64,000 nt of DNA from Rhodosalinus sp041365695 (GTDB lineage: Bacteria; Pseudomonadota; Alphaproteobacteria; Rhodobacterales; Rhodobacteraceae): positions 310,001 through 374,000 of the forward strand of contig NZ_JBGFSJ010000003.1 of assembly GCF_041365695.1 (NCBI RefSeq), written 5' to 3'. Positions within the stretch are counted from its first letter, which is position 1. The number at the start of each line of letters is the position of its first letter. The notes beneath the pieces are model-generated. The model saw only the letters and a program-made list of their open reading frames with translations. It was not told the DNA's origin and searched no databases. This document shows, piece after piece, positions 43,801 to 46,287 of this stretch. Made by a program: the position numbers and the translations under genes.

Positions 43801-45934
43801 TGCCGCTGGCCGCCGCGCTCACCGTGTCCGTCTGCGTCGCCGTGAGCGCGACGCTGCCGCCGCCCGCGGTGGAGATGCCGCCGGAGGTGTCCACGAGGAC
43901 CTTCGTTTCCGGCAGGTAGATCGAGACGACGACCGCGCCCGCGAAGCTCACGTCCCCGCCGTCGGACTCCGCCTTGTCGGTGGTATTGCCGTCCTTGTTC
44001 GGATCGGCGAGCCGCTTCTCAGACTCGTTGCCGCCGCCCGCCGATGCATCCGCACCGCCGGCGGTGGAGGTCGCCACGGTCGTGAGCGTGCTGGTCGTCG
44101 TGGCACTGAGGGCGACCGAAGCTGGCGCGGTCGTGCCGCCGATGGAGGCCGCATCGCCCAGTTCCACGCCCGTCTCCACGTCGGCGACGGTGACGGCCAG
44201 CGTGGCGCCGGCCGTGCCGCCCGATCCGTCCGCAGTGGTGGTCACCACGAGGGTCGTGCCGGCATGGGCATCGACCGTGCCGCCGGCATCGAGCGAGCTC
44301 GACCCGAAGATGCCGATGGCGGACTTGGTGAAGAGCGTCGTCACCGCCACGGCCGCGTCGACATCGGTCTGCGTGTCGGACCCGTCCGCATCGTCCTCTC
44401 CCGTTACGGTCACGGTCACGGCCGTGTCGAGGTCGATCTTGCCGGCGGCGGTCAGCGAGGCCGACTTGGTGGTGTCGCCATCGGTGCCCAGCCTGATCTT
44501 GGCGCTCGGAAGGCCGATCACGATCGACCCGCCAAGCGCGCCGAGCTGCGCGGGCGTGGGCGTCTCGGTGACCAGGGCGGTCGCCGACATGACGATGTCG
44601 GAGACGGTGGCCACCACCGCGCCGAGAACGTCGATGACCGCCGCGGGCGCGGCGAGGATGAAGCCGTCGACCGGGCCGGTCGGGATGAGGCCGTTGCCTT
44701 CCGCGACGGAGGTGAAGGTCGTCGAGCCGCCGGTGACCGAGCCGCCCTCGGCAACACGGATGTTCTCCGCGTTGACCACCACGGCGCCCGTGGTCGTCAG
44801 ACTTCCCGCGAAGACGACGGTGTCGAGCCCGTCATCGCCGCCCGCGCCGTCGTCCCCGTTCACCGTGAAGTCCGCGGCGCCCAGGTTTATGGTCCCCTCG
44901 ACGGTCAGGAGGTCGCCCGCGAGAAACTGGTTCAGGTCGAGCCCGGCGATTTCGGGGACATCCGGCAGAAGATCGGCGAAGACCGTCCCCTGGTCGTTCT
45001 TCAGGTTGATCGTCAGGCTGTTCGCGGGCAGATCGAAACTGACCCGCTCGAAGGTCGTGACGCCCTCGTTGTTCGCAACCTCGATCATGGTGCCGATCTG
45101 GCGCAGGACCGCGTCGTCGGACACGTCGGAGAGGTGGACGACCACGTCATCGGCCCCGGTGAAGGTCACGGGCTCCAGCCCGGTAAAGTTCAGCGCCGCG
45201 CCGTCCACGATCACCGCGCCCGAGGTCGGACCGGTGGCGACGTACTCGACCGTGCCCGCCCCGCCGGTATCCATCGCCAGCGTGTCGAAGCCGGCATCCC
45301 CGCCGTCGACGCCGCCGTCGAGACCGCCGCCCGCCGCGACGGTGAACAGATCCTCGGTATCGCCCGCGCCGACCAGGGTCTCGACCGCCTCGAAGCGCAG
45401 CCCCTTGACCGTGCCGGCGTTCTGCCCGTCCACGAGCCACTCGGTGTCCTCGGCGGGTCCGAGGAGACTGTCGCTTCCGGCGCCGCCGTCGAAGAGGATG
45501 GCCACGCCGGCCGGGAAACCGCCCGCGACGTCCAGCGTCAGGCGATCGGCGCCGTCCGTGCCGACGATGCGCAGTTCCGTCGTCTCGGCCAGCGCCTTCT
45601 GGTCCACAAGGTCGCCGGTCTCGTTGTCGTAGATCCGGAACGCGAGCTCGGTCGCGTCGTATTCCAGCGTCCAGCTGGCGCCGCCACTGCCGTCGAGATC
45701 GGCCATCGGGATGATGTCGGCGGAGAGGAGGTACCGCGGCTCGAGCGCCTCCATCTTGACCGCCGAGACACGGACGGGAATCCGGCCGCTCTGTATGGCG
45801 CGGAAAGTGCTGAGGAAGCGGTGCCGCGAGTCACCCGAGAACCAGGAGTTCCGCGTTCGAGCCCGTCGTACCTCGTCCTGGTCGACCTTCTCTGCCCCAG
45901 AGGCAAATGCCTTCGTTCCAAATGGAAAAGCCAT
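16895..45934 (-). CDS. Giant LEPR-XLL surface protein with RTX repeats and C-terminal metalloprotease motif
   Basis: One uninterrupted frame of 29,040 bases encodes 9,679 residues. ATG 45934 is preceded by GGGGAGG; no ordinary signal peptide follows, but LEPRYLLSAD sits at 64-73, the motif of LEPR-XLL surface proteins. In order, with rough residues: an acidic beta-rich region (75-400); long Gly/Ala/Val/Thr-rich repeats resembling beta-helix adhesins (about 400-3980); segments repeating HG(L/F)xxGxxVxY (3980-4550); more beta repeats; an EF-hand/dockerin-like pair (6225-6300; WNEDGTIDLSDL, DRNGDGGINFLDAYL); Calx-beta-like domains (about 6400-7350); RTX calcium-binding nonapeptides (7900-8950); two LamG-like domains (9058-9418); a metalloprotease motif HEIGHLLGFDH (9533-9543); and a basic tail. 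It is probably exported and calcium-stabilised, acting as an adhesin or surface layer. Neighbouring adaptors, SecA-like ATPase and SapC suggest dedicated export. Confidence 0.93.
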   Translation of the reverse strand: MAFPFGTKAFASGAEKVDQDEVRRARTRNSWFSGDSRHRFLSTFRAIQSGRIPVRVSAVKMEALEPRYLLSADIIPMADLDGSGGASWTLEYDATELAFRIYDNETGDLVDQKALAETTELRIVGTDGADRLTLDVAGGFPAGVAILFDGGAGSDSLLGPAEDTEWLVDGQNAGTVKGLRFEAVETLVGAGDTEDLFTVAAGGGLDGGVDGGDAGFDTLAMDTGGAGTVEYVATGPTSGAVIVDGAALNFTGLEPVTFTGADDVVVHLSDVSDDAVLRQIGTMIEVANNEGVTTFERVSFDLPANSLTINLKNDQGTVFADLLPDVPEIAGLDLNQFLAGDLLTVEGTINLGAADFTVNGDDGAGGDDGLDTVVFAGSLTTTGAVVVNAENIRVAEGGSVTGGSTTFTSVAEGNGLIPTGPVDGFILAAPAAVIDVLGAVVATVSDIVMSATALVTETPTPAQLGALGGSIVIGLPSAKIRLGTDGDTTKSASLTAAGKIDLDTAVTVTVTGEDDADGSDTQTDVDAAVAVTTLFTKSAIGIFGSSSLDAGGTVDAHAGTTLVVTTTADGSGGTAGATLAVTVADVETGVELGDAASIGGTTAPASVALSATTTSTLTTVATSTAGGADASAGGGNESEKRLADPNKDGNTTDKAESDGGDVSFAGAVVVSIYLPETKVLVDTSGGISTAGGGSVALTATQTDTVSAAASGINTGETATGIGMAVGIGVVDANVGTHLGGGTVYDTGSVTATATLNGSGGYSITAVSGAGNPSKTAIAGGLVLHFVTTDVESLVLQDAVVEFNGADLSLIASSTTNVTSSATPNEDTKGGSASLGIGAGFVLFKGDNSTRAALSGNALDAAAYAGGKVAGLDVLTLQATGTHTDATTSKAGTSGSGSGNGTTFGGAVALAIVENDTTTDLGDSGKVVTTGDISATADHTGKSLTLAGGDVVGGTTAIGAAIALAFVDNRATAKARRDVDSEGSVSLSALNTSSSVAQATASVAGADGSGDDANKQADDKQTFAGSKSSTPLNGKKGGKDTSVQGTSDSTGGVSVAAALALNVTNADAEVSVDAVMVKATGLSATTEANMEADAVADGSAAAGSGTAVGVAVAINVGDLSNTATIADGATLNVGSGGVTLSAGMRTSDGDDTHGSGASAISGASGSVDTGIAGSFALSITDITTRAALETGSTTTITGGGDVSLTAASNSAAPTRDGAADTADAQSDAVYAGASSDGSKTTGVGVAIAIGVEDIHTEAEVADGVVLTGAGNLTLDAHGDHESQTVAKSGASGGGTAGGGALAISVHNRETLARIGTGGLLTLGGTLDASADHSGQSALTADGQVKGTSTAVGVALGVAYVDDTGRAVLAREVTADGAIKLKADAGGSSTVNVIASAEGAKKTQNSSTTADQQKDGATTLGQNKSNTSTDGKTLTGSKSASKNGTSVSVAAAIGVNVAKLTATASVADGVTLIAGNDDNDAGTGIVSVQSSANQTATAKANGTAKTTAGGDAIGIAVAVNVGILSNTAIIGDGTDLTADGLTLGATLRDVSGDEKHTYGAEAKSGASSGSTGVAGSFALSVADTTTQAIFGADQNGVAGVVADLKLDGGTVDLDAVNTTENTTTAEGTSQAKKKTGTTGGFSAGISIALGITLNETRAKFVDGASVTGTTNGFTIDAKSNDTTTTTAKAGSQGSAATNVGGAVAVSYVENDTYAGTGTQADGDGAIGLGGGDFRAKAEHDGTVTTTSDGEVSGGKTGIGVSIALNIVQTDTDALAARDATGAGTVTIMADTDQTVIGEAKAGVEGQSGGGKTSDEETKENTDFAQSQSGGSATPTANSNENVTDGSLDQADTNSTDQSGKSTGAKGGTKVAASVVVNYLDLDNTATVKTGTSITGTGAITVAADMAVDTRAIANSSTISLKPSNSNAVSAAIGVNIADLDNEVVIEDAGVVLSGTSVEVRAATPDVNDPNSFQVQSLAGAATDNQSIAGAISVNYVDIRTDIDVGTGAQLTGAGGDVTVKATSYNEVQNLAGGAALSLKSGTGVGLAVAGNIFNNFDTTVDIRDNAQLTTTGSGSVSVEADAKLLPKEATLQLLNEGDDETKDDDDFLEEVTLPFSSFASGLAGGNQGTAVGGSVNVNVVLMETKTTLGENVTLHAVGDVTVKATDIVEIFTGAGGLGVSLGNSGVGIALDVTVVDRETWVEIGSKSELRANTGSIFVKADSLDTVTSIAATFGASGGSAAVAASIGVVVLLTDTKVTVKKGGTTEETRTVLSAGQDVSVLAEGDADVLMIAGGVGFSLGGAGVGVSNTTFVHTDVVKSVVEGNADLVSGGANGIKVDATSKDNFIMIAAAGGISTGSAAVGGSVVVSVMNETTEASIGRGTSITAQDADNDPDVAVRAEDTTDMLAIAGSIAASGGSAGVGAGVNVHTIEKTTTAFIANDVKAHVDGNVTVDAISTEDMSTVSATASASSSAGVGLTADVFIVTATTRAYIGDDVRLYDDPDDYDATVKGADIDADGSVRVEAVVESEFDLIVGGIAVGGSAGVGVSVGVAVVDKTTEAFIGENSEVTGRGNKALEARTGRFNIAYETEDAVMSSDGYEPSAGSTPTKEALRSAAPSKDALEVGAGQSSEITDQVEADTDGDETDNLSADSKQGLTKKRVSTAGTSATFRGVAVTATAKDDVEAFAVSAGVGGTAAVAVGAAVNVINSDTSSFVGEDAKINQHEGTPNGAQSVIVGAALDFNHVGVGVGVAVSGTGAVTPGVDVSVVDLNTKAWIAEGVIIDAADDVYVDANAKADFVIVAFALAGSGTGAVGGGVSVVKLTTQTKADVFSSSTKRTDIEAGGDVVVRATDDSSMLMVSGAVAVGIGGGGVGAGVGVMLFDKDTSATIGDYAMIDAGGSGTGVDDVLVDGRNTDGSFKRDTAHGLIVQADSSESLYNIAVAAAGGLYAGVAGAVTVSLIDSDATARIGANADINKRSGDYRNTDNTVGVNQGVYVSAANDVSLIDAAGSLGIGLVGISGAVSFGTMKNDVNASVGQNTEINVKTDLSVNALSKKRIEGFTISGSGGVVGLAASVNVWSVGEQFTASYNDSGAENDTEGSTTTTSQNALEDDDGSENASSQTQDELDGTSDDINTNLASLDDSSSNSEVDENSADDRAAKSLDALSGKLGQDENSFTGNDLNTALTAGAGSAPGVNAKVESGAVVNAGDDVNVDASEDITVKVRDGSVAVGLVGAGASVAVLNVNSRVTAKLGGTITAQGDITVDAYGKRDLDYIVITGQGGLAALGGAVTIINDNSTLLAEISDNAIIRDANSLSVTATTDKDITSDTVAVQVGIAAVGVGFTKISTDDGNAGTVETHARIGNNVDIGIATTVDGQEVQHEVGNITVHAVSTIDVIANLTAGAVGAIGASFNFVYVDTAARVLAEIGNNVEIDSTGKVEVLARASHKADVDIIGVTAGGLAAGVTLGRAIFDSEIKARVGTNLDSDSEGFDVVALYNHTRDNTTGVISKESGRGVFVETGAGGGGIVSGQGSIPTAEDKTDVLAIVESGGDPATYGLDSGAKSVLVDAHGAFDTEATALAFSVGGFALGASVANAKSRGSVKARMNGNVVGGQNVTVQAVAVSDARSTADAAGGGLIDALIPVSTAVASPVLEASIGNGATVTVDGDIKVNAVSDGKAEATGSAKGGSLIGVGSMDVTSTVSPTLSAFVGSATISGASLDVNAQHNFEVGSDRKSRAFSEAAKGSALSFQFTEAKAIASASLDAYLGGGADVTLDGGLTISVKGVNVADADVESVSIGAIASVGTTETYAEANGSAQAGIEASGVQSATPKITVGSIGITATTSDTANAKTVAASGGLVNAGSNSAIAYANARENSENWDPLSNDDSDFTLDPNYVAASAYIGSNSAIVVTKENGGTGEVTIIAGAKPQADSFVKGTSGGGVDVGGSFAVARLMPVVRATIDTGATVDAAGNVSVDASATPATGVVPDYEIDSISSTDDTVTVAAHGLETGQIVEYEDINGVIGGLDGFVTEVILDSNDNPTTEFFNREYAVIVVDADTIAFGAEFDGTTSFVNPATEEITFQSEHGFRAGDEVIYRADSNVLPGLTDDGTYYVIVVDPLTIKLTDDVAIALDPSSAYKSFLPSKVDDESDADATEANTIFGFTHGFEDGEAVTYVAPEALTFTDRQVDVFQNETIDGGFIDLTTDDNDYIRFAITDGTDEGKPLDHGLENNDLVLYRVEFVDDSTDPQFDANGDPIPGTNFEDPGATAIGGLEADTLYRVVKINDSTIALKRAFAENVSVYYDNNGGSDRIIRDDGGSWLDDGFKQGEEIIISGSAGGANDGTFTVQSISDSIITLSDNLSYFNRVEQSMTVDYETVNSSDYVTLTLTGNNWADVSDFAVGDTIELANLALGGTATIEDIDGATIRLDRTDTGLVTGSYNDAFVQYTTGDTDTFDTEIISLTPDKGTIGSATDPGNSDIHSLIRLADLPLQYDDGGTLVDLIDGHTYYVDKVSDTEFGLSLTQGGARLDLVANPAGVTAHKLGAIAVDISAGTGDHDLRINITSESGGGRLLGQGGVALSLFAPQSGDGISSATAKGSSGAIVGVKQNRADLTSTPNVAAQIKADLLRAGGDITIASLADVHQTVSVTNGSGGLVAVGNVDARTTSTLNSLAKIDAGSQVIAGNDLVMTSVADADSDSSASSKTGGFVGVADADSRINLDYNVDVTIGSNAVVLVGNMAKLAASGAVRGSSIATARGNGFGGDGEARADFVTDSARADVTIGSGAKVEASEVILQSTVGDRFDLNLGWATNITASADGRGGGFYSEGEADATAKYQAHNKITINANADIIGYQGVDFITSFDDVRTKASAYSRSSGLFGYVDSDTTLQQDLTGKVDGALGAEVTAGPRIELVTPGVENPDGEFTELAQFDNSKFRLAFYVTTVNGGHTLVDNNARHSKRSLASGGSSESGDQSTDFDDDIDFDSDVTILSGRSPELDVIREVDVDEDGKITKAINVTIDDSEGSGAGAAAIDSGTIKSRRIVVNDIGNPGPGDVAFDSSRMDGIGGTWTFRETLERVRITNASFLDIEINNIDVQSTDRPLVWLNPGKVAPLTFTINAEVAPTLIEIINTGDSNVIIDGTINNPIGTTSIINAGGGGKGSILSGKDRGVTTGDGRAALIVTNILNVEAANDVGSATERLNVDLTSVAGLPQSQSFQTSQVSGLTNTIFLGQSNSFVDGQLVQYSGSGLGLTDNAYYYVQVSDDGLSVQLSLTPDGTAVDLTPSGSLTAAQSLTAVEAITIDAADNIDLDLRALKRQGTEAGEFIVNVDRIAAGNTADVLLQQGLHQTSTAGRVGIAVEWEDDPVAGDNSTAVGSNYFEFFFEPDGGSNSYVGPIEGFIGTDLVQTTIPRTTYDFRGLDRAAKDRILAGLQAGAGGSAQSAENGDIIVKAADTTPGEPQINVLALTEIANDGKNYNDGDITVVTDGYIALTELTGHMRVESIRSTGDDVLLYSPQAIIDANNDDNSNPADVAGVNITMVSSSASLNKDAPGFVNPDPADVSAQVVTPIVFDSGLSGGIGERDNFLEIDVATLNNTDGVLRAYDAAESTARTDGIFLDEIREDLRVWIVTTIHDASLRTTDGSILDANTDDVTAANVFARIVDLDANGGSIGLKANAFEIDSRKGLGDDDDLAKNLDDVALEAEGDIVLTETDGQLRLVLAHSYEGDIVLTVREAADNSQNQDLLLVQDGWALFAEANDTAPGTHDDNERPLPHGLILAEKGYVELRAGDDIASHENSAIVAAKDIDIYGDDGGDLANSDPNFGADIILRGQIIAGAVMVTLGNRVPGSPSTPQNTTRSAPIGTWRPWGTEQDIADDGAAAGITRVFGNADVDRIQFGDASGSTGLTAWGDAGYVYLGSETRAYGSADAVTGDYAAPGDRDDGQDSFVVYYLQDAAAQTSPALKSITYATEPYDTETTVAAETFELSVLAMHTLTLDGQSDTDTYEVHTLGSQGDARNYIINILDTGEEDDGVDEAFIYGFDSTANGVDDPNDDIFLLRAAAFLPGETVDRPAYVSLLHGSVDGYQDVLKDTFDSAEVQRIAFDTGLNGRLTVEGQGGNDHFYSDDTTVITTLDGGEGNDVFQIGQIFGENRNEADGNLLAQDVFPDLKPTTRGWLSRGSSAPMVAQGGSGNDEFRVYSNQSELRLEGDDDNDLFIVRAFAIAATTDYDWNEDGTIDLSDLAAGVSLLKDIAANGESAFDGRADGDTLKAALSNGMGGYVTDRNGDGGINFLDAYLTVGDTSDDVIVLDEDGVASPQIGLGFSVAQAPDIRAGGGQDEVRYNVNAPVSVEGGTGFDKLVVLGTEFADDIAITDKGIFGAGLNVRYSTVEVVEVDGLEGDDKFYVRSTAFGVAYRVIGGLGSDIINVAGDVQEDIITRELEGVSGAADHIVRSDDFLYDGLVIDGLDYNVTTDGEGLVVIDEGPNGFTAVREGDPVRETDSYTVRLAKALTGSEVVYVTVSAARSPQEEQDGTMPNDGLPGGSGDSLWVSSDKEATAMTVGQAKILGVDYLDPGNQLVDTDFLREIVIDGETLYVPSRAVVLKFTKDNWQTPQTVDLLAVDDLRAEGDRVTVVQHSVISNVAEYDAIDVRNVEVEVRDNDTPGVLVTEIENGSATVVGGVVTGFVEDGRTLTVEGDATTQLTDQILVQLQKAPEAGDMIVVKVNIGGLFGDAGLKALTDKAIELSDGGTGRFDAATGTISFDSTNWDKAVLITITAENDDVREDPETAVLGFGRNLEAVTADMDLIAWEDEATGDLYAALELRSGGWVASGFEIGESVSITGVPGITTATVRGFDKAGLTLVLDIDGSAITPALLTNVTVTRDTPIGLVTLDANDDYRFPNLRSGTGLLDIEVVDNDTVGSVVLESGRDTVLIPDDPTTGSDTYELRLTKAPSQNVEVAVVTDGLANVTAIDGVTVTPDDYVEVGGLRAAPAFVGSIIFDDTGANATLTRGTGEDFGSFLNEGWEEGDLIRIAGTGGLADGDYEVLSVTADVLTLLQSDFVGSVGAISAQEILDDVILSKLAEREIWTGDVFYTTITEGGVNSPALVRSEAFGTGNEDVQGWLREGFLEGQWVRITDGANEIEAKIAIIRGLNDSQDHTIQFTLDPNADISAAAWLSSLTEAAPGSVTVTRIAPVATFTPTDYYQLQEIELTADPYYEVPTTREGVKIFPVKAHRLSDLRGPLAVEGGPAGADRSLTNGVKLPGEEDSFLIAIGTQPPESQQIDVLNIFNDGSKADTTGVLTETTLTGFNMGPDLVFPNVTGPLFGEGAESAQGTTLTFPGGISFGKVNFGAGGVTNDAQQSTVEVVNVMLGEGNDLLEVEGTLNPAPAVSAENEFTAIPEWTDSDYAFLYAREPQFEGKLVITREGFNWKGEGFLVGQTVLAEDSIGQFVEIGKIIGIEDALAYTVTDIDPKTDEPYRDPSDNSLLILDTTGLPADVDFTGSTKLIAQDRDVLEDLTVTVENATAAGATLRWSANNGTTGATDWEEAGFLAGHLLNIGIGDAAKEYRIVEISDDGLEIEVEGADLVNGTLSEIFWVQGTHGGLTVLHGGGNLYVDVLGKFNLDNQTDGTLEVARLDGRSFVEAGFAVGDLIQLEGEDFTRTLEGFAKANGSDYGLAETFDSWGTDAIMVLSAPNDGSTKDYTNVDTVTLSSHPEGLFLVSKVEAKETTIEVEVTVEVAVVADSQSNEGLETIVYLEDVAGNPANWSDAGFAAGGTLFIEGRPGAFTIDRILPDGRTLVLLDAALGDCDDGGPVTLTLTTYDITRAGEQRKGGDHFIVTGGAGPDSPLVIYGDTSQDGVWYSGNPNDPYGLEFGEKPFDPFPTLPDGENEDDEFIFAVANPFKLHGHDIIDASALFADAAANGIYASVGIVAYGGMGDDLIIGSQTGDHLAGGSGNDTIIGEAGTDHIYGDSGFNVDILTRALTVATIDASPEPTLSKGQPRAEGTFAPYESPVRDPLGDRVTDTTGLRNVAGAGDDIILGNGSAFSDNTPDIIFGDHGQVEQNVIDPNQPFALPQKIQTTELSTVIAIVTAEFATGGDDVIFGSELDDILIGGAGNDALDGLDGDDEIFGDNVILSRMGEIDENLYDDIASLRFQTLAGTLMYGRTDRAPSPGYGIDPDGDGVFEITETPDGGSGVLMVSLDANGDPIARDYRDPNGPSWWSEYSIDYAQFHTFEIGAGLAGVGTFGNDMIAGGGGHDQLFGQLGNDIIQGDGTIAGAVAGRGDGTIDGIVAPTRYVSAARDPQGPEDPIGPLKVIEAIADVNGIDGNDYIEGGGGCDIVFGGYGQDDIVGGSSSFFSLVDPDMRPDHDDILFGGTGAPDEIARNSAENPDGSTTTLSRHAADADVIAGDNADIIRLVGINGQDVLEGQIDLTVLPGTDPLDYPAVFAPLYEALYNTRGGLHLSFDYDDYNPEDGERIIVRGVSYLDYSEGGPDYSGNAGTFITDPTFTGDPNDPGSGFAVAGDAWRNTFGFWALKDIGGDDEVHGGTGDDVVYLGGGNDIAFGDAENDDIIGGWGNDWISGGAGIDGVLGDDGRIFTQRNEGLAQGEEFGTAYSEDLYGTLKLLTSDPDRRTSQGNVLNEEIYTPGRVQQETINIENELVKAVDLTPFDVIDSFISPVSSADPTSHNPFFADDVIFGGLGDDYLHGGSGDDAIGGHEAIAEGYILRFDGAAPDLDDVSGDNPNAVQPVGLTRTDFTRPWNPGNILLFGDGDEHWNEPTPTRERTGEFYLYDEYDPRRVILFEDDGTVWKDGAPDGLKQYFLNAPDNEGALVESYVAFAPNGTPIGNMVAVESDGNDRIFGDMGNDWIVGGTGQDRIYGGFGNDLMNADDVIGTDISVYDTGAFGDADQADGGLNLTPETHLSWEDRVFGGAGLDILIGNTGGDRLIDHLGEFNSYLVPFAPFGIATVSRQVPPQLWDFLAAQAYSDGVDITRTSDVGLIEQDSRYSNVIQLQGNPHGEIGLVTQRDRGFWQDQSGPPTDPQAGNIPGGARDILRTADFNDRKMGGFAVDDGQFTPTGGSMAVSSLTQDDTAAAIFLLDDYLPTYYEVETTFNLDKPTGGWKSNGYVIFDYYSDVDFKFAGINVSTNKIEMGYVDETGWNYLVQSNKPVRIKPGENYTVTMAVNGNNVTLAVAGVNWFTYDYTPKIDVYGDPIPLNRGLVGIAMDGGRGTFDNFKVQILPPTWTLDETDDFSPPVAELPRVSQSSGWVEASGVLTGIANGPAPAVQTVDLAVSLGANSMLEMEVDIRGDGSAGFVFDRYDAFNYKFVALDTANDRVIVGHATSEDGMVVDGTFAADLDDARTDRLKLTIQGAGLGITVNGASVGQFGFNAALVDGQFGLIVLSGEATFEDFRLATNDAQFNQTLKLAQDSYDALSSETYIESTLQQTEVERVFEEALEDWLGSGLVSMEDAAALAEVTLVVTDLEGATLARTLGEDTILIDATAAGAGWYLETDMAMQDGAVTASRVDLLTVLRHEIGHLLGFDHNDLAVMREDLQTGTRVDVGAEDETVTTTSTATTTVAITEEEQTETSPPAKGNGQRKQAALVFDAATGELVAPEDAKHLAGSNAKAAALAVAVRTLAHKPLGHKSARGSVPAVAGPQLAVKKRNVFVRMRDALRRSA
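17306..17338 (-). other. Zinc-binding motif HEIGHLLGFDH in the giant protein
   Basis: These codons (residues 9533-9543) encode HExxHxxGxxH, the zinc-binding signature of metzincins such as matrixins and serralysins. A methionine follows shortly (NDLAVM) and could serve as the Met-turn. The preceding 100 residues read as a small catalytic domain (LEDWLGSGLVSMEDAAALAE and VTDLEGATLARTLGEDTILI). It may act in autoprocessing or as a surface protease. Confidence 0.75.
19100..22230 (-). repeat. RTX-type calcium-binding nonapeptide repeats
   Basis: Within the giant protein, about residues 7900-8950, many copies of GGxGxDxLx occur in clusters, for example GGSGNDTIIGEAGTDHIYGD, GGAGNDALDGLDGDDEIFGD, GGGGHDQLFGQLGNDIIQGD and GGLGDDYLHGGSGDDAIGGH. 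The clusters are separated by loops of 50-150 residues. Such repeats bind calcium and fold after export. In standard type I secretion they lie near a C-terminal export signal; here about 730 residues follow them. Confidence 0.9.
34000..44700 (-). repeat. Long array of Gly/Ala/Val/Thr-rich beta repeats
   Basis: About residues 410-3980 of the giant protein consist of variants of one theme about 120-140 residues long. The theme includes GVAVAINVGDLSNTATI-like strands, an acidic turn, and runs such as VTLSA or VSVEA. They look like a beta-helix or stacked beta-sheet fibre as in large adhesins. The DNA copies have diverged, so this is a protein-level repeat more than a recent DNA duplication. Confidence 0.7.
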
Positions 45935-46037
45935 GATGCGCGCCTCCCCGCGGGCGAGGGACGGGCCTTGAAAATCGGCACGGATGCGCCCGGCTGCACG
46001 CCGAAGACACATCCAAGGTCGTCCCCAGTCCTTTCAA

Positions 46038-46066
46038 ATTATCACAAACTTGAGAGGGCGGACCAA
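46038..46066 (-). promoter_or_regulatory. Candidate promoter of the giant-protein gene
   Basis: On the minus strand TTGGTC (46066-46061) and GATAAT (46043-46038) are separated by 17 bases, and TG lies one base before the -10, making an extended -10. The region is markedly AT-richer than its surroundings. It would start transcription about 97 bases before the ATG at 45934. Confidence 0.45.
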
Positions 46067-46086
46067 AAAGATTAGATAAGCCTATC

Positions 46087-46120
46087 GATTGTTTTCTTGA
46101 CTTAAGGTCAATCGACAATC
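46087..46120. promoter_or_regulatory. Nested dyad-symmetric element upstream of the giant-protein promoter
   Basis: TTGAC and GTCAA flank a 5-base centre (46097-46111), and this inner palindrome is itself enclosed by GATTGT (46087-46092) and ACAATC (46115-46120). All four arms pair perfectly. It sits upstream of the candidate -35 box, where an activator would bind. The spacing does not fit a standard FNR site (TTGAT-N4-ATCAA). The regulator is unknown. Confidence 0.55.
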
Positions 46121-46287
46121 TTCGTATACAAGATGTGCGCGAATCGGGCGCCGCGGAGGACCGTGAGCGGCGTCTGGAATCGTTGAAGGTACGGTGTCCC
46201 GCGTCTGGGACGATCATGCCCGAGACCCTTCTCAGGCAGGCGTGTTCGCGGCGGCATCGATCCGGGTCCGCGCATGCCCGGGCCCGT

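Noticed and set aside
45935..46012. Extension of the giant gene to an upstream start at 46012
   Set aside because: GGGGAGG stands at the right distance from the ATG at 45934, and the extra 26 residues are basic and unlike a secretion signal; the upstream start has no comparable ribosome site.
43724..46075. A 783-codon plus-strand open frame over the start of the giant gene
   Set aside because: It is antisense to the N-terminal part of the giant protein and runs across its promoter region. The translation has no domain and the composition of a chance frame.
46097..46111. FNR/CRP-type binding site
   Set aside because: The arms TTGAC/GTCAA are separated by five bases and carry C/G where the FNR consensus has T/A with a four-base spacer. 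I keep it only as an unassigned dyad.
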